A stretch of 64,000 bases of DNA from an uncultured Nitrosomonadales bacterium (GTDB taxonomy: Bacteria; Pseudomonadota; Gammaproteobacteria; Burkholderiales; Methylophilaceae). Below are positions 9,597 to 20,126 of this stretch, one piece after another. The position numbers and the translations under genes were made by a program. The stretch is taken from assembly GCA_913048465.1 (NCBI GenBank), contig CAJWVO010000002.1:1-64000 (forward strand), written 5' to 3'. Numbering within the stretch: position 1 is the first letter of the stretch; every line of letters starts with the position of its first letter. A model generated the notes under the pieces. It was not told the DNA's origin. It saw only the letters and a list, made by a program, of their open reading frames with translations, and made no database searches.

Positions 9597-10205
9597 TTGC
9601 TTCATATAAATTCTGGTTCTGCGTCTAATAAAACACTTATTTGGTTACATGGATTAGGCGCAGATTCTAGTGATTTCGCTCATTTCTTTTCTAATCCATT
9701 ATTTAAGGAATATGAGGTTGTTCTCCCAAACGCACCATATCGAAAAATAACGCTTAATCAAAATTTTGAAATGCGTGCATGGTTTAATATGAAAAGCTTA
9801 AACTTGGATGATTTGAACGAAGAAGACTTTATTGAATCATCAAAAGCGTTAGACTTGATCATAGAGGATAAATTAAAAACTAATTCATCATCTAAAATAT
9901 ATGTTGGTGGTTTTTCTCAAGGTGCCGCATTGTCAATTTTTTATGGTCTTAAAACGATTTATAAAATTCATGGCGTGGTTTCCTTTTCTGGTTTTGTCCC
10001 AAAATTTAATTATCAAAACACATTGATTACAAAACCAATACTTAAAATTCATGGCATCTATGACGATATTATCAATTTTCAAACATCTAAAAATACTTTT
10101 GATTTGTTAAATTTTTCCAATTTAGTATCCAAGAGTTACAATATGGGTCATGAGGTTATTGAAGACCAAGTCGTTGACCTTCTATCTTTCTTAAAGGAAA
10201 CATGA
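9597..10205 (+). CDS. Alpha/beta hydrolase, carboxylesterase/phospholipase family
   Basis: A cytosolic serine hydrolase of the carboxylesterase II / acyl-protein thioesterase-like group (PF02230). Seen are TLIWLHGLGADSSDF (oxyanion region), the nucleophile elbow GGFSQGAA, an aspartate in HGIYDDIINF and the catalytic histidine in NMGHEV. At 202 residues it is slightly short for the family (about 210-220), with the loss at the N-terminus. The start is a TTG; no better ATG precedes it. The substrate cannot be told. It overlaps xseB by 4 bases, so it is read with the isoprenoid operon. Confidence 0.85.
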   Translation: MLHINSGSASNKTLIWLHGLGADSSDFAHFFSNPLFKEYEVVLPNAPYRKITLNQNFEMRAWFNMKSLNLDDLNEEDFIESSKALDLIIEDKLKTNSSSKIYVGGFSQGAALSIFYGLKTIYKIHGVVSFSGFVPKFNYQNTLITKPILKIHGIYDDIINFQTSKNTFDLLNFSNLVSKSYNMGHEVIEDQVVDLLSFLKET

Positions 10206-10426
10206 TGTCTGAAAAAAATAAAGGTTTTGATGAAATTCTTGAGGAGCTTGAGTCCATAGTAGAGTCAATGGATGACGGTAGCTTAAAGCTTGAAGAAACG
10301 ATTGATTCGTATGAAAAAGGAATCAAGTTAATTAAGCAAGCCCAAGCATCTTTAAAAAATTTTGAAAAAAAGGTACAAATTTTAAATAGTAAGAATGAAT
10401 TAGAAGATTTTAATGAACCAGAGTAA
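10202..10426 (+). CDS. xseB: Exodeoxyribonuclease VII small subunit
   Basis: A small subunit of the exonuclease that degrades single-stranded DNA in both directions; several copies bind one XseA. The 74-residue protein has the family core FDEILEELESIVESMDDGSL followed by SYEKGIKLIKQAQ, a helical hairpin. Head of the conserved xseB-ispA-dxs cluster. It overlaps the esterase gene by 4 bases and ispA by 14. xseA is not in the window. Confidence 0.94.
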   Translation: MMSEKNKGFDEILEELESIVESMDDGSLKLEETIDSYEKGIKLIKQAQASLKNFEKKVQILNSKNELEDFNEPE

Positions 10427-11285
10427 AAAATTTTTAACATTTAAATCTGAGTTTAATAAATTTCTTTCACTACAAATACCTAACTCCAATGACGTAAATC
10501 ATAAAGCAATCAAGTATGCCGTTTTTAATGGTGGAAAAAGAATAAGGGCATACCTTCTCTTTACACTTGGGAAACATTTCGGTATTTCAAAGAATATTTT
10601 AAATACCCTTAGTGCATCCATTGAGATGATCCATGCCTACTCTCTCGTTCATGATGATCTTCCCTGTATGGATGACGATGACCTTAGAAGAGGAAAACTT
10701 ACTTGTCATAAAAAATTTGATGAAGCTCAAGCACTACTCGTAGGTGATGCATTACAGTCACTTGCCTTTGAATTGCTTAGCTCAAATAAATTAAAAATTG
10801 ATCCCGAATTAAAACTCAAGTGCATCAATTTATTAGCTTCAGCAATTGGCTCGCAAGGAATGGTTCTTGGACAATCGCTTGATATGATCTATGAAAAAAA
10901 GAAGCCAACAAAAAAAATTATTGAAAAAATACACAGAAACAAAACAGGCATGTTAATTTCAACATGTATCCTAATCCCATCAATAATATCTCGACAAACA
11001 AATTCTACTCATAAAAACTTAAAAATTCTTGGTGAAAACTTAGGCCTTTTATATCAAATGGTTGATGATTATCTTGATGCAACATCAGATGTTGAGAAAC
11101 TTGGCAAAAATCCTGGTAAAGATCACCAGAGAGAAAAAGTGACCTACTTCTCTCTGTATGGAAAAGAAAAATTATTAGGCATCATTAATACAACCAAAGA
11201 AGAAATCGATAAAATATCATTTAAGCTTGAATTACCAGATGAATTTAATTTTTTAATTAACAATATCTATGACCGAATCAAATAA
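10413..11285 (+). CDS. ispA: Farnesyl diphosphate synthase (geranyltranstransferase)
   Basis: Condenses dimethylallyl and isopentenyl diphosphates to geranyl and then farnesyl diphosphate, feeding undecaprenol and quinone side chains. The first aspartate-rich motif DDLPCMDDDD starts at Asp81 and is followed by LRRGKLTCH; the second is DDYLD near residue 217. GGKRIRAYL (residue 40 on) and KTGMLIS are also conserved. At 290 residues it is a normal short-chain synthase. It overlaps both xseB and dxs, so the order of the isoprenoid genes is locked in one transcript. The related long-chain synthase ispB begins at the right edge of the window. Confidence 0.95.
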   Translation: MNQSKKFLTFKSEFNKFLSLQIPNSNDVNHKAIKYAVFNGGKRIRAYLLFTLGKHFGISKNILNTLSASIEMIHAYSLVHDDLPCMDDDDLRRGKLTCHKKFDEAQALLVGDALQSLAFELLSSNKLKIDPELKLKCINLLASAIGSQGMVLGQSLDMIYEKKKPTKKIIEKIHRNKTGMLISTCILIPSIISRQTNSTHKNLKILGENLGLLYQMVDDYLDATSDVEKLGKNPGKDHQREKVTYFSLYGKEKLLGIINTTKEEIDKISFKLELPDEFNFLINNIYDRIK

Positions 11286-13095
11286 AAAGATTTTAAATCA
11301 GATTGACTCCCCGAAAGATTTAAAAAATCTCAACAAATCAGAGTTAGTTTCATTGGCTGCTGAAATCAAAGATTTTCTTATCACCTCAGTTCAGGAAACA
11401 GGTGGACACCTATCATCAAACTTAGGTGTAATTGAGCTTACCATAGCTCTTCATTACGTCTATAACAGTCCTGATGATGTTTTAATCTGGGATGTTGGTC
11501 ACCAGACCTACGTCCATAAGATCCTCACAGGAAGAAAAAATAAATTACATACATTAAGGCAGTTTAAAGGTGTTTCAGGATTTCCAAAAAGAGATGAAAG
11601 TGTCCATGATCATTTCGGAACAGGGCATTCAAGTACTTCTATATCAGTTGCTCTTGGAATTTCTGAGGCAATGCTTAAAAATAAATCTAATAATAAATCG
11701 ATTGCAATTATTGGTGACGGAGCGATGACTGCCGGTATGGCTTTTGAAGCCTTAAATAATGCCGGAGAATCAAAAAGCAATATTCTAGTCATACTCAATG
11801 ACAATGACATGTCCATCTCAAAAAATGTTGGAGCACTAAATAACTACCTAGCTAGATTATTAAGTGGAAAAATTTATGGCGGAATTAAATCAACCAGTAA
11901 ACAAATATTTGAAAAAGTACCCTCAATCCTAGAACTAGCAAAAAAAACAGAAGAGCATGTTAAGGGAATGGTGACGCCTGGAACATTATTTGAGGAATTT
12001 GGTTTTAATTATATCGGTCCAATCGATGGCCATAACATAGATATTCTTGTGGATACGCTTGAAAATATAAAATCATTAAATGGTCCACAATTCCTTCATG
12101 TGGTTACTAAAAAAGGTCATGGCTACCTACCTGCAGAAAAAGATCCTAACAAATTTCATGGAATATCAAAAAAAAGTACATCCCAAGCCAATCAAAAAAC
12201 TTTTACTCAGGTGTTTGAAGAATGGGTACTGAGTTATGCAAAAAAAGATAAAAAGCTAATAGCCGTAACACCGGCAATGGCAGATGGCAGCGGATTAACA
12301 ACATTTTCTAAAAAATATCCGTCACGTTTTTATGATGTTGGTATTGCTGAGCAACATGCAGTCACATTCGCAGCTGGGTTAGCTATTCATGGATACAAGC
12401 CAGTTGTAGCAATCTACTCAACTTTTATGCAAAGAGCCTATGATCAAATTATTCATGATGTTGCATTACAAAATATCCCCATGTTATTTGCAATTGATCG
12501 TGCTGGATTAGTTGGTGCTGATGGTGCAACACATACTGGAAATTTTGATGTTTCATTTATACGATGTATACCAAATACAGTCATTATGCATCCAACTAAT
12601 GAGACGGAATTAAAACTGATGCTGACCTTAGGGTATGAAAGCAGGAATATCTGTTTTGTTAGATATCCCAGGGGTTTTACAAATAATTTTAGAAGTCAAA
12701 AAAGTGTAAAAATTGGAAAAGCTGAGAACATCAGAAATGGAAAAAAATTAGCCTACCTTTGCTTTGGTCCCTTAATCAATCAAATTTTACCGTTAGCTAA
12801 AAAATATGATCACACTGTAATCAATATGCGATTTTCTAAACCTTTGGATCATGCCATGATTAAGAAAGTTGCCAGCGAACATGAATTTATTGTAACCCTT
12901 GAGGATAACGTTATCTCAGGAGGGGCTGGTTCTGCAGTTTTAGAAAATTTATCCGCAAATCATTTAAAAAATAAAACTCTTCTTCTCGGTTATCCAGATT
13001 ATTTTCCTGAGCATGGTTCACAAGATGAAATTCTTAAGACGTATCAATTGGATATTGAATCAATAGAAAATAAAATTGTGAACTTAATTACCTGA
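11269..13095 (+). CDS. dxs: 1-deoxy-D-xylulose-5-phosphate synthase
   Basis: First enzyme of the methylerythritol phosphate route: joins pyruvate and glyceraldehyde 3-phosphate with thiamine diphosphate. The ThDP site [18 protein letters not shown] is near residue 150, ending in NDNDMSIS; the transketolase pyrimidine domain has [18 protein letters not shown] near residue 360, and [13 protein letters not shown] follows. Length 608 is close to the usual 620. The product also supplies thiamine and pyridoxal synthesis; pdxA (27.9 kb) is the visible user. The gene overlaps ispA by 17 bases. Confidence 0.97.
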   Translation: MTESNKKILNQIDSPKDLKNLNKSELVSLAAEIKDFLITSVQETGGHLSSNLGVIELTIALHYVYNSPDDVLIWDVGHQTYVHKILTGRKNKLHTLRQFKGVSGFPKRDESVHDHFGTGHSSTSISVALGISEAMLKNKSNNKSIAIIGDGAMTAGMAFEALNNAGESKSNILVILNDNDMSISKNVGALNNYLARLLSGKIYGGIKSTSKQIFEKVPSILELAKKTEEHVKGMVTPGTLFEEFGFNYIGPIDGHNIDILVDTLENIKSLNGPQFLHVVTKKGHGYLPAEKDPNKFHGISKKSTSQANQKTFTQVFEEWVLSYAKKDKKLIAVTPAMADGSGLTTFSKKYPSRFYDVGIAEQHAVTFAAGLAIHGYKPVVAIYSTFMQRAYDQIIHDVALQNIPMLFAIDRAGLVGADGATHTGNFDVSFIRCIPNTVIMHPTNETELKLMLTLGYESRNICFVRYPRGFTNNFRSQKSVKIGKAENIRNGKKLAYLCFGPLINQILPLAKKYDHTVINMRFSKPLDHAMIKKVASEHEFIVTLEDNVISGGAGSAVLENLSANHLKNKTLLLGYPDYFPEHGSQDEILKTYQLDIESIENKIVNLIT

Positions 13096-13111
13096 TGTTA
13101 GACTTACATCC

Positions 13112-13900
13112 ATGAATAAGATTACAGACAAAATCGAAGACGTACAAAATACTCCTGACAAGCGCCACTTGGATATCGATAAGGTAGGAATAAAATCCAT
13201 TCGACATCCCATATCTGTAAAAGACAAAACCGGTGGTGATCAATCCACGGTCGCAATGTTTGATATGTTTGTGCATTTGCCTCATAACTTTAAAGGCACA
13301 CACATGTCACGATTTGTTGAAATTTTAAACGAGAATGAAAGAACAATTAGTGTTAAGAATTTTGAAAAGATCTTGAGAGACATGCTTGTACGCCTTGAAA
13401 GTAAAGCGGGTGATGTAGAGATGACATTTCCATATTTCGTAAACAAGAGAGCGCCAATATCCGGAGTAGAAAGCCTCCTGGATTACGAAGTCACCTTTAT
13501 CGGCTCAATTAAAGATAATGAATTTATTAATCAAATTAAAGTGATAATTCCAGTGACAAGCCTGTGTCCTTGTTCCAAAAAAATCTCAAACTACGGAGCT
13601 CACAACCAGAGGTCCCATGTTACTGTAACAGTTGAGACAAATGATTTCGTTTGGATTGAAGACATAATCGAACTTGTTGAAAAAAATGCCTCATCTGAAC
13701 TTTATGGATTATTAAAAAGGCCTGATGAGAAATATGTGACAGAAGAAGCATATGATAATCCTAAATTTGTTGAAGACATGGTTAGGGATATCGCTACAGA
13801 TTTAAATTTAAATAATAAAATTACTTCCTATACTGTGGAATCTGAGAATTTTGAGTCAATCCATAATCATTCTGCTTACGCCATGATTCAGAGCTCTTAG
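13112..13900 (+). CDS. folE2: GTP cyclohydrolase FolE2 (type IB)
   Basis: Converts GTP to 7,8-dihydroneopterin triphosphate, the entry to folate (and methanopterin-type) cofactors. It is the type IB enzyme, which tolerates metals other than zinc. The metal/catalytic block is [20 protein letters not shown] with Cys152 and Cys154; [20 protein letters not shown] is also typical. 262 residues is normal. It is 16 bases after dxs, in the conserved dxs-folE2 order of betaproteobacteria. It overlaps the convergent MFS gene by 4 bases. Methylotrophs depend heavily on pterin C1 carriers, which fits but does not prove the taxonomic guess. Confidence 0.95.
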   Translation: MNKITDKIEDVQNTPDKRHLDIDKVGIKSIRHPISVKDKTGGDQSTVAMFDMFVHLPHNFKGTHMSRFVEILNENERTISVKNFEKILRDMLVRLESKAGDVEMTFPYFVNKRAPISGVESLLDYEVTFIGSIKDNEFINQIKVIIPVTSLCPCSKKISNYGAHNQRSHVTVTVETNDFVWIEDIIELVEKNASSELYGLLKRPDEKYVTEEAYDNPKFVEDMVRDIATDLNLNNKITSYTVESENFESIHNHSAYAMIQSS

Positions 13901-15060
13901 TAAAATAGCTTTGCATTAAATTTATTTGATTTAATGCCAAAGGCAACAATAACAAATCCAATCAATGGAAATAGAGCTGATAACAAAAAAGCGCTAGATG
14001 CTGAGTAAGTTTGAATGATAAAACCACCTCCAAGACCACCTAAAGCACCTCCAACTCCATAAGTAATGCTGTTATAGAGTGCTTGACCCTTTGCATGATT
14101 TTTGCCTGGAAAAAATTTATTTACCATTTCAATTGAAGCCACATGAAATGCACCAAATGTAAATGCATGCATCATCTGTGCGAGGATAATAAGAATTAAA
14201 AAATCAACATAATTTCCAATGATAAAAAATCGAATTACAGCAATAAACAAACTGATCATTAGGATCTGTTTGAAATTAAAAAATTTGAGTATTTTTGGCA
14301 TAGATAGGAAAACTATAATTTCACAAATCACGCCCAGAGACCAAAAAAATCCTATAGCAGATCTTGTATAGCCCTGCTCATCTAGGTAAATGGAAAAGAA
14401 ATTGTATAGTAATCCGTGTGACGTCACCATCAAAGCGCAAGATGATAAAAGGCATATCACCTCATTATTTTTAAGAATGTTAAAAAAGCTTAAATTAACA
14501 CTCTCCTCTTTTTCGTAAGCTTTTTCAGGTACTCCATAGCTAAATATAAAAATTAGCACCTGAGTGATAAGAAGCGTAACTAATAAATGTTGAATTCCTA
14601 GAAGATCAAAAACAAAACCGAATCCAAAAGAGGCCACAATAAATCCAAAAGAACCCCAAGCTCGAATTCTACTGTAATGTCCATTAGTCGTTGCCAAGTG
14701 AGATAAAGTTAAGGACTCAGCTAAGGGAAGAGTTGAGCTGGTAAAGATAGACATTGCCATCATGATGAGGAATACCTCAAAAAAATTGTCGGCCCAAAAA
14801 ATTCCAAAAAAACCTAAACAACCAAAGAAAGCTGTTAACTTAATCCAAAGAGATCGTTTCTCTGTGCGGTCTGCAAGCCAGCCCCATATATTCGGTGCAA
14901 AAATTCTACTTAACTGAAAGAAGGAGAGCATAAAGCCTATTTGGATTGGCGTAAATGACTTAAATGTCAGGAACAAGCCCCAGTAAGGAACAAATAGTCC
15001 AACAAAAAAATAATATATAAAATAAAAGCGAGAGAGATTGAAGTGAAGTTTATGTGTCAA
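13897..15060 (-). CDS. MFS transporter, phenylpropionate/nucleoside permease-like
   Basis: An inner-membrane permease of 387 residues with about 12 hydrophobic segments. The N-terminal part, [20 protein letters not shown] followed by [20 protein letters not shown], and the loop [10 protein letters not shown] (MFS motif A) place it in the MFS_1-like / HcaT group. Substrate unknown; the name phenylpropionate permease is only the family label. It is 4 bases downstream of aroC on the same strand, a pairing seen in other betaproteobacteria, so it may belong to aromatic metabolism. Confidence 0.82.
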   Translation of the reverse strand: MTHKLHFNLSRFYFIYYFFVGLFVPYWGLFLTFKSFTPIQIGFMLSFFQLSRIFAPNIWGWLADRTEKRSLWIKLTAFFGCLGFFGIFWADNFFEVFLIMMAMSIFTSSTLPLAESLTLSHLATTNGHYSRIRAWGSFGFIVASFGFGFVFDLLGIQHLLVTLLITQVLIFIFSYGVPEKAYEKEESVNLSFFNILKNNEVICLLSSCALMVTSHGLLYNFFSIYLDEQGYTRSAIGFFWSLGVICEIIVFLSMPKILKFFNFKQILMISLFIAVIRFFIIGNYVDFLILIILAQMMHAFTFGAFHVASIEMVNKFFPGKNHAKGQALYNSITYGVGGALGGLGGGFIIQTYSASSAFLLSALFPLIGFVIVAFGIKSNKFNAKLFY

Positions 15061-15064
15061 CTAA

Positions 15065-16138
15065 TTATTTTCTTTTGACAGAATAATTTTGGGCAACATC
15101 TCTAAGTAAGTGATCCATTAGCACCAGTGCCATCATTGCTTCAACTATAGGAACAGCACGAATAGCCACACAAGGATCATGTCGGCCTTTGGTCTTCATT
15201 AAGACTGGTTTATTTGATCTATTAATTGAGTGTCGATCTTGAGGAATGCTGGAGGTTGGTTTAAAGGCGACATTCGCTGTAATTGTTTGCCCAGTTGATA
15301 TGCCTCCTAAAATTCCTCCGGAATTATTTGAGGAAAAACCTTGAGGAATAATCTCATCGGAATGTACTGAACCTCTCTGTTCAACTGATAGAAAACCTGC
15401 TCCTATCTCCACCCCTTTGACAGCATTGATACTCATCATGGCATGAGCTATATCAGCATCCAGACGATCGAAGATTGGTTCACCTAAACATTTTGGAGGA
15501 TTAGTAACCTGCACATGCACTAAAGCTCCAACAGAATCTTTTTCTGATCTAATTTGATTTATGTAATCTTCTAGCGTAGGAATTATTTTTAAATTAGGAG
15601 CAAAAAAAGGGTTTTGGTTTACATGCTTCCACGCTGCAAATGGGATATCAATTTCTCCAATTTTCTTAATGCACGCCTGGACCTTTACCTTATGTTTTTT
15701 CAATAGCCATTTTTTTGCAATTGCACCAGCAGCAACTCTAATTGCTGTTTCACGCGCACTGGAGCGTCCGCCTCCTCGATAATCACGAATTCCATACTTT
15801 TGTTGATAAGTTATATCCGCATGACCTGGTCTGAATGTATTTTTTATTTCAGAATAATCTTTTGATCTTTGATCTTCGTTATAAATAATTAAACCAATCG
15901 GGGTGCCAGTTGTTTTCCCTTCAAAAACCCCTGACAAAATTTGCACTTTATCTGACTCTTTTCTCTGCGTTACAAATTTTGATGATCCTGGTTTTCTACG
16001 ATCAAGATCAATTTGTAAATCTTTTTCAGAAATCTCCAAACCTGGTGGGCAGCCATCAATGATTCCTCCAATAGCAACTCCATGAGACTCACCAAATGTT
16101 GTTAATATGAAATTTTTTCCTATTGAATTACCAGACAA
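15065..16138 (-). CDS. aroC: Chorismate synthase
   Basis: Last shikimate step: trans-elimination of phosphate from 5-enolpyruvylshikimate 3-phosphate, needing reduced FMN. All three signature areas are present: [18 protein letters not shown] near residue 15, [20 protein letters not shown] near 125, and [17 protein letters not shown] near the C-terminus. The histidines in ESHG and the RHDP area are intact. Length 357 is standard. Likely cotranscribed with the downstream MFS gene; rluE upstream is on the same strand 46 bases away. Confidence 0.97.
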   Translation of the reverse strand: MSGNSIGKNFILTTFGESHGVAIGGIIDGCPPGLEISEKDLQIDLDRRKPGSSKFVTQRKESDKVQILSGVFEGKTTGTPIGLIIYNEDQRSKDYSEIKNTFRPGHADITYQQKYGIRDYRGGGRSSARETAIRVAAGAIAKKWLLKKHKVKVQACIKKIGEIDIPFAAWKHVNQNPFFAPNLKIIPTLEDYINQIRSEKDSVGALVHVQVTNPPKCLGEPIFDRLDADIAHAMMSINAVKGVEIGAGFLSVEQRGSVHSDEIIPQGFSSNNSGGILGGISTGQTITANVAFKPTSSIPQDRHSINRSNKPVLMKTKGRHDPCVAIRAVPIVEAMMALVLMDHLLRDVAQNYSVKRK

Positions 16139-16184
16139 AATATATTCCTAAAAAACTTAGTTAATTATACCATCTAACTTATTT

Positions 16185-16715
16185 TTACTTGATGATTTGA
16201 TAATCTCCGGGCCGTAATTTATTGAGATAGTAGTCGTCTACATGATATCGAATTAGCCTTAGTGTCGGAAAGCCAACAGCTGCAGTCATTTTTCTTACCT
16301 GCCTATTTTTACCCTCCCTGATTTGAACCTTGACCCATGAGGTTGGTATATTTTTCCTAAATCTAATTGGCATTGATCGTTCCCAAATTTCTGGTTCATT
16401 AATTTTTTCAACCCTCGCTGGCAAAGTGGTGAAGTCTTTTAAATTGATACCATTTTGTAATTTCTGAATTGCCTCATTCTCAATGTCTCCTTCTACTTGA
16501 ACCCAATATCCTTTATACTTATGGCTGTTTGGAGATGAAATTTCATGCTGAATCTTCCCATTGTCTGTAAGCACTAAAAGTCCTTCGCTGTCAGTATCCA
16601 GTCTTCCAGCTGGGTAAATATTGGGGATATTCAGATAATCTTTTAATGTTGGGTGAATTTCATGTTTGGAGAACTGACAGACTACACCAAACGGTTTGTT
16701 AAATAACACTATCAT
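16185..16715 (-). CDS. rluE: 23S rRNA pseudouridine synthase RluE family
   Basis: A 176-residue pseudouridine synthase without S4 domain, the RluE layout, which modifies U2457 of 23S rRNA in E. coli. It starts [13 protein letters not shown] and has the catalytic-aspartate motif [18 protein letters not shown] near residue 36-53; later [22 protein letters not shown] is the conserved C-terminal block. It is divergent from icd, and its start codon lies only 16 bases from the icd ATG, so promoters of each must lie partly inside the other's 5' end. Confidence 0.92.
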   Translation of the reverse strand: MIVLFNKPFGVVCQFSKHEIHPTLKDYLNIPNIYPAGRLDTDSEGLLVLTDNGKIQHEISSPNSHKYKGYWVQVEGDIENEAIQKLQNGINLKDFTTLPARVEKINEPEIWERSMPIRFRKNIPTSWVKVQIREGKNRQVRKMTAAVGFPTLRLIRYHVDDYYLNKLRPGDYQIIK

Positions 16716-16731
16716 ATGGATTGGAAATAAA

Positions 16732-17964
16732 ATGAGTCAAAATTTAATATCTCAACCTAAAGGTGAGCCAATAACTATTCATAATAATGAACTCAATATA
16801 CCAGATTTTCCAGTTATTCCATTTATTGAGGGTGATGGGATTGGTCAGGATATATCACCAGCAATGCAAAAGGTTATTAATGCTGCCGTTTCAAAAGCTT
16901 ATGATGGGGCTAAGAAAATTGATTGGTTGGAAATATATGCAGGTGAAAAAGCTGTGAATTTATACGGTCAAGATCAATACTTACCAGAGGAAACTATCGA
17001 TGCATTAAAAAAATATATCATCTCAATTAAAGGGCCTTTAGCTACTCCAGTTGGAGGCGGTATCAGGTCTCTTAATGTTGCTATGAGACAAAAACTTGAT
17101 CTGTATGTGTGTTTAAGGCCAGTGCAATACTATAAAGGAGTTCCAAGCCCTTTAAAAAATCCAGAAAAAACTGATATGGTGATTTTTAGAGAAAACACAG
17201 AGGATATTTATGCTGGGATTGAATATTCTAAAGGTACAAAAGAAGCACAGGAAATACTCAATTTGCTCGAGCAATTTAATGATAAAAACAAAGTAAGATT
17301 CCCAGAAACGTCATCGATTGGAATAAAACCAGTATCAGAAGAAGGAACAAAAAGACTCACTAGGAAGGCTATTCAGTATGCCATAGACCATAACCGTAAA
17401 TCAGTGACATTTGTTCATAAAGGTAACATTATGAAGTTTACTGAGGGTAGTTTCAAACAATGGAGTTATGATGTTGCAATAGAAGAGTTTGATGCTAAAG
17501 AAAACAGCTCTGGAGAATTAATGATCCATGATTCAATTATCATTAAAGATTGTATTGCAGATGCATTTCTACAAGAAATTTTATTACGCCCAGAACGATA
17601 TGATGTTGTTGCGACATTAAATCTTAATGGCGACTATATATCTGACGCACTTGCTGCTCAAGTCGGAGGAATTGGAATTTCACCAGGAGCAAACTTATCA
17701 GAAAAACTCACTATATTTGAAGCTACTCATGGTACTGCGCCTGATATCGCTGGAAAGAATATTGCTAATCCAAGCTCCCTAATTCTCTCAGCACAAATGT
17801 TACTTTCATACATAAAATGGGATGAAGCATCATCTGTGCTTGATAAAGCTTTTAGAAAAACTCTTGATGAGAAAAAAGTTACTGCAGATTTTTCAAATCA
17901 TATGGGAGTAACAGCATTATCGACAAGCGATTTTGCCGAAGCAATAATTGAGAATATTACGTAA
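16732..17964 (+). CDS. icd: Isocitrate dehydrogenase (NADP-dependent)
   Basis: Oxidises isocitrate to 2-oxoglutarate and CO2, making NADPH. Contains [19 protein letters not shown], the substrate loop [13 protein letters not shown] with the serine that is phosphorylated in the E. coli enzyme, [13 protein letters not shown], and [19 protein letters not shown] for NADP. I chose the ATG giving MSQNLISQP (410 aa): GGAAAT lies just upstream, whereas the TTG of the ORF track (16696) would overlap rluE. Many OM43-type methylotrophs have an incomplete TCA cycle, so here the role may be mainly 2-oxoglutarate and NADPH supply (inference). Confidence 0.96.
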   Translation: MSQNLISQPKGEPITIHNNELNIPDFPVIPFIEGDGIGQDISPAMQKVINAAVSKAYDGAKKIDWLEIYAGEKAVNLYGQDQYLPEETIDALKKYIISIKGPLATPVGGGIRSLNVAMRQKLDLYVCLRPVQYYKGVPSPLKNPEKTDMVIFRENTEDIYAGIEYSKGTKEAQEILNLLEQFNDKNKVRFPETSSIGIKPVSEEGTKRLTRKAIQYAIDHNRKSVTFVHKGNIMKFTEGSFKQWSYDVAIEEFDAKENSSGELMIHDSIIIKDCIADAFLQEILLRPERYDVVATLNLNGDYISDALAAQVGGIGISPGANLSEKLTIFEATHGTAPDIAGKNIANPSSLILSAQMLLSYIKWDEASSVLDKAFRKTLDEKKVTADFSNHMGVTALSTSDFAEAIIENIT

Positions 17965-17966
17965 AA

Positions 17967-18170
17967 CTAAGCTTTTTCTATGTTAGATGCTTGTTTACCT
18001 TTTGGTCCGTCAGTAACTTCAAAAGTTACTCTTTGACCCTCTTTCAAGCTCTTGTATCCATCACCTGAAATAGATGAAAAATGTGCAAATAAATCCTCAG
18101 AACCATCATCTGGAGTGATAAAACCAAAACCTTTTGCATCATTGAACCATTTAACTGTACCTTCAGCCAT
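17967..18170 (-). CDS. cspA: Cold-shock domain protein (CspA family)
   Basis: A 67-residue single cold-shock domain that binds single-stranded RNA/DNA. RNP1 is KGFGFI and RNP2 is DLFAHF; the start [18 protein letters not shown] is typical. A ribosome-binding site AGGAAG precedes the ATG. Its promoter is about 110 bases upstream, giving a long 5' leader like that of E. coli cspA, which controls translation with temperature. Which csp paralogue it is cannot be told. It is convergent with icd, 2 bases apart. Confidence 0.95.
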   Translation of the reverse strand: MAEGTVKWFNDAKGFGFITPDDGSEDLFAHFSSISGDGYKSLKEGQRVTFEVTDGPKGKQASNIEKA

Positions 18171-18287
18171 AAAACTTCCTACATATGTTGTGGGGAGGCG
18201 CCCCTTAAGTTTGGATTAAGGAAGCTTGGATACTTAATTTTGGAATCAGAATACAAAACAACTTAATGCAAACACCTTGAGTTTCAT

Positions 18288-18316
18288 AAGTTACGGAAAA
18301 ATCATATTAAAGTCAA
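18288..18316 (-). promoter_or_regulatory. Sigma-70 promoter of the cold-shock gene
   Basis: On the minus strand TTGACT (18311-18316) is followed after 17 bases by TAACTT (18288-18293). Transcription would begin near 18281 and leave a leader of about 110 bases. Near its 3' end the leader has a GGGG-CGCCT-CCCC hairpin just before the ribosome-binding site. Confidence 0.55.
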
Positions 18317-18326
18317 GAAATTCTTG

Positions 18327-19019
18327 TTATAACAATGATTTAAATTCATCCATTGGGATCGCTCCAGACACCCTTCTGCCGTCCTGAAATACGATTGTTG
18401 GAGTTGATTGCACACCATATTTCTTTGCAAAATTCTGAATTTCATCAATTGGCGAGGCACAATCACCTTTATTATCTGGTAAATCAGCCGTTTTCATAAA
18501 TTTTACCCAATTGGCAGCAGGGTCATCAGAGCACCAAATTTGTAATGACTTTTGTTCTGCCTCTGGATGGATAGCCAAGGGAAAAATAAAAGTATAAATC
18601 TCGACATTATCTATCTTCATCAACACATCTTTTTCTAGTTTTCGACAAAAAGGGCAGTCAATATCCGAAAAAACAGCCACCTTTTTTTGACCATTGCCCT
18701 TTTTAATTTTGATTGCTAAATTCATGGGGAGATTTTCAAAATCAATTCTTTGAAGGTCTGCTAATCTTTCCGCTGTAATATTTGTCTTGGTTTTTGGATC
18801 AACTAATTGTCCCTCAATAATTAAAAATTTAAATGATTTATCTGTATAGATGATTTGATTTCCCAAATAAACTTCATACAAATCATTAAAGCTAGTTTTT
18901 TTTATACTTTGGATTTTTATATCTGGATATTGTTTCTCAATCAGCTTCTGGAGATTCTTCTCATTGGCTTGCAGACTACAAATATTAACTAAAAAAATAA
19001 AAATAAATAACTTAAACAT
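18327..19019 (-). CDS. dsbC: Thiol:disulfide interchange protein DsbC
   Basis: Periplasmic disulfide isomerase. A signal peptide (MFKLFIFIFLVNICSLQA) is followed by the N-terminal dimerisation domain and a thioredoxin domain with active site FSDIDCPFC (Cys122, Cys125; E. coli has CGYC). The second, structural cysteine pair is kept (IWCSDD and GDCASP), as is the cis-proline loop GVQSTPTIVF. Length 230 fits. It lies directly after the ubiH/ubiI-like pair with no gap, so it is probably cotranscribed. It could also help fold LptD, whose disulfide is needed for outer-membrane assembly. Confidence 0.93.
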   Translation of the reverse strand: MFKLFIFIFLVNICSLQANEKNLQKLIEKQYPDIKIQSIKKTSFNDLYEVYLGNQIIYTDKSFKFLIIEGQLVDPKTKTNITAERLADLQRIDFENLPMNLAIKIKKGNGQKKVAVFSDIDCPFCRKLEKDVLMKIDNVEIYTFIFPLAIHPEAEQKSLQIWCSDDPAANWVKFMKTADLPDNKGDCASPIDEIQNFAKKYGVQSTPTIVFQDGRRVSGAIPMDEFKSLL

Positions 19020-20126
19020 TTAAATCATCTTCCTCACTATGGCTTTTTTTAATAATTCTGAATTTTCAATTAACTTAATAGGATACTTGAATAAATTTGA
19101 AAATACATCACTCTTATTGACCAAAGTCTCATCAAGACAATCTGTGAGATTCATAACGAGTGATTCATCTACAGAACGAGATATCACATATTTTTTTATA
19201 TTATTTTCCTGTCCAAAATCAATAATTCTTTTATCAGAAATGAGATTTTCTAGCATTTGAATATCTCCTAATCCCAGGTTTAATCCTTGCCCAGCCAGTG
19301 GATGAACTTTGTGTCCGGCATCGCCAATAAATAATGATCTTAACTTTGGATCATGTTTTATTTTATACAGAGTTAATGGAAAGTGGCTGATCTTAGATAA
19401 TAACTCTACTGAAGCTAAAGTAGTTTGTTCTTTAATAAAATTAATTAATTGTTCACCCGAATCATCAAACAGTTTTTCATCGCCTTTTTTTAATCCAGAT
19501 AAAACAATAGAAAATTCATGGTCTGAAAAAGGAAGAATGGCTAAAATTTTACTCTCTCTAAAATACTGCACTGCCCTATTCTCTAAATTATCGTCTGTTT
19601 TAAAGATAGCCGTCACAGCAAATTCATCGTATTTCTTTTTTTCTTCTCTCTCGGGCTTTTTGTTTAAAAATTTATTGAATCGAAAATCTGTATTAATAAT
19701 AAGTTTTGAGGGTATTTGATAATTCTTTAAAATTACTTCGTCATTGTCAAACACAAACTCCAAATCCTCATCTTCCTTAAAAACTTTATGGATATCATCA
19801 AGATCTCTTGAAAAAGATTCAAATAAATAATCGCTACTCATGATATTAAAAAGTGGGAATGGCTTGGTTACACTATCTTTCAAATTGAGCTCTTCATTGT
19901 CAACAAAAATTTGAATATGCTTTATAGCGTAATGATTATGAAGATCTTCATTAAAACATTCACTGTACCATTTTAAGAATGTTGGTTTAATTGCAAAGAA
20001 TCGTCTTTCAGTTTCTTGAACTGGATAAGCAAAATTCAAATGATCAATCTTATTTTTTATAAGTATTCTTCTTAACAAATTTGAGATTAGATTGTTCCCC
20101 AGAACAAGAATATTAGTTTGATCCAT
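19020..20126 (-). CDS. Degenerate UbiH/UbiI-like FAD monooxygenase homologue
   Basis: A 368-residue homologue of ubiquinone hydroxylases, recognised from SLFIGDAGHKVHPLAGQGLNLGLGD near residue 270, the family's FAD/ribityl motif, and from its place in the pepP-ubiH-ubiI order. The N-terminal dinucleotide motif, normally GGGxxG, reads VLGNNLISNLL, and the second FAD motif, normally ADGxxS, reads NTDFRFN. It may have lost FAD chemistry while keeping the fold, or act as a partner of UbiH. No frameshift or stop is seen. It overlaps ubiH by 14 bases. The ORFs of 73 and 136 aa on the other strand are shadows. Confidence 0.75.
   Translation of the reverse strand: MDQTNILVLGNNLISNLLRRILIKNKIDHLNFAYPVQETERRFFAIKPTFLKWYSECFNEDLHNHYAIKHIQIFVDNEELNLKDSVTKPFPLFNIMSSDYLFESFSRDLDDIHKVFKEDEDLEFVFDNDEVILKNYQIPSKLIINTDFRFNKFLNKKPEREEKKKYDEFAVTAIFKTDDNLENRAVQYFRESKILAILPFSDHEFSIVLSGLKKGDEKLFDDSGEQLINFIKEQTTLASVELLSKISHFPLTLYKIKHDPKLRSLFIGDAGHKVHPLAGQGLNLGLGDIQMLENLISDKRIIDFGQENNIKKYVISRSVDESLVMNLTDCLDETLVNKSDVFSNLFKYPIKLIENSELLKKAIVRKMI

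Noticed and set aside
10156-10440. 94-aa minus-strand ORF
   Set aside because: Antisense to xseB; composition is a mirror of the coding strand.
19309-19719. 136-aa plus-strand ORF
   Set aside because: It lies antisense inside the ubiI-like gene, has low-complexity Ser/Phe-rich sequence and no recognisable domain; a shadow ORF.
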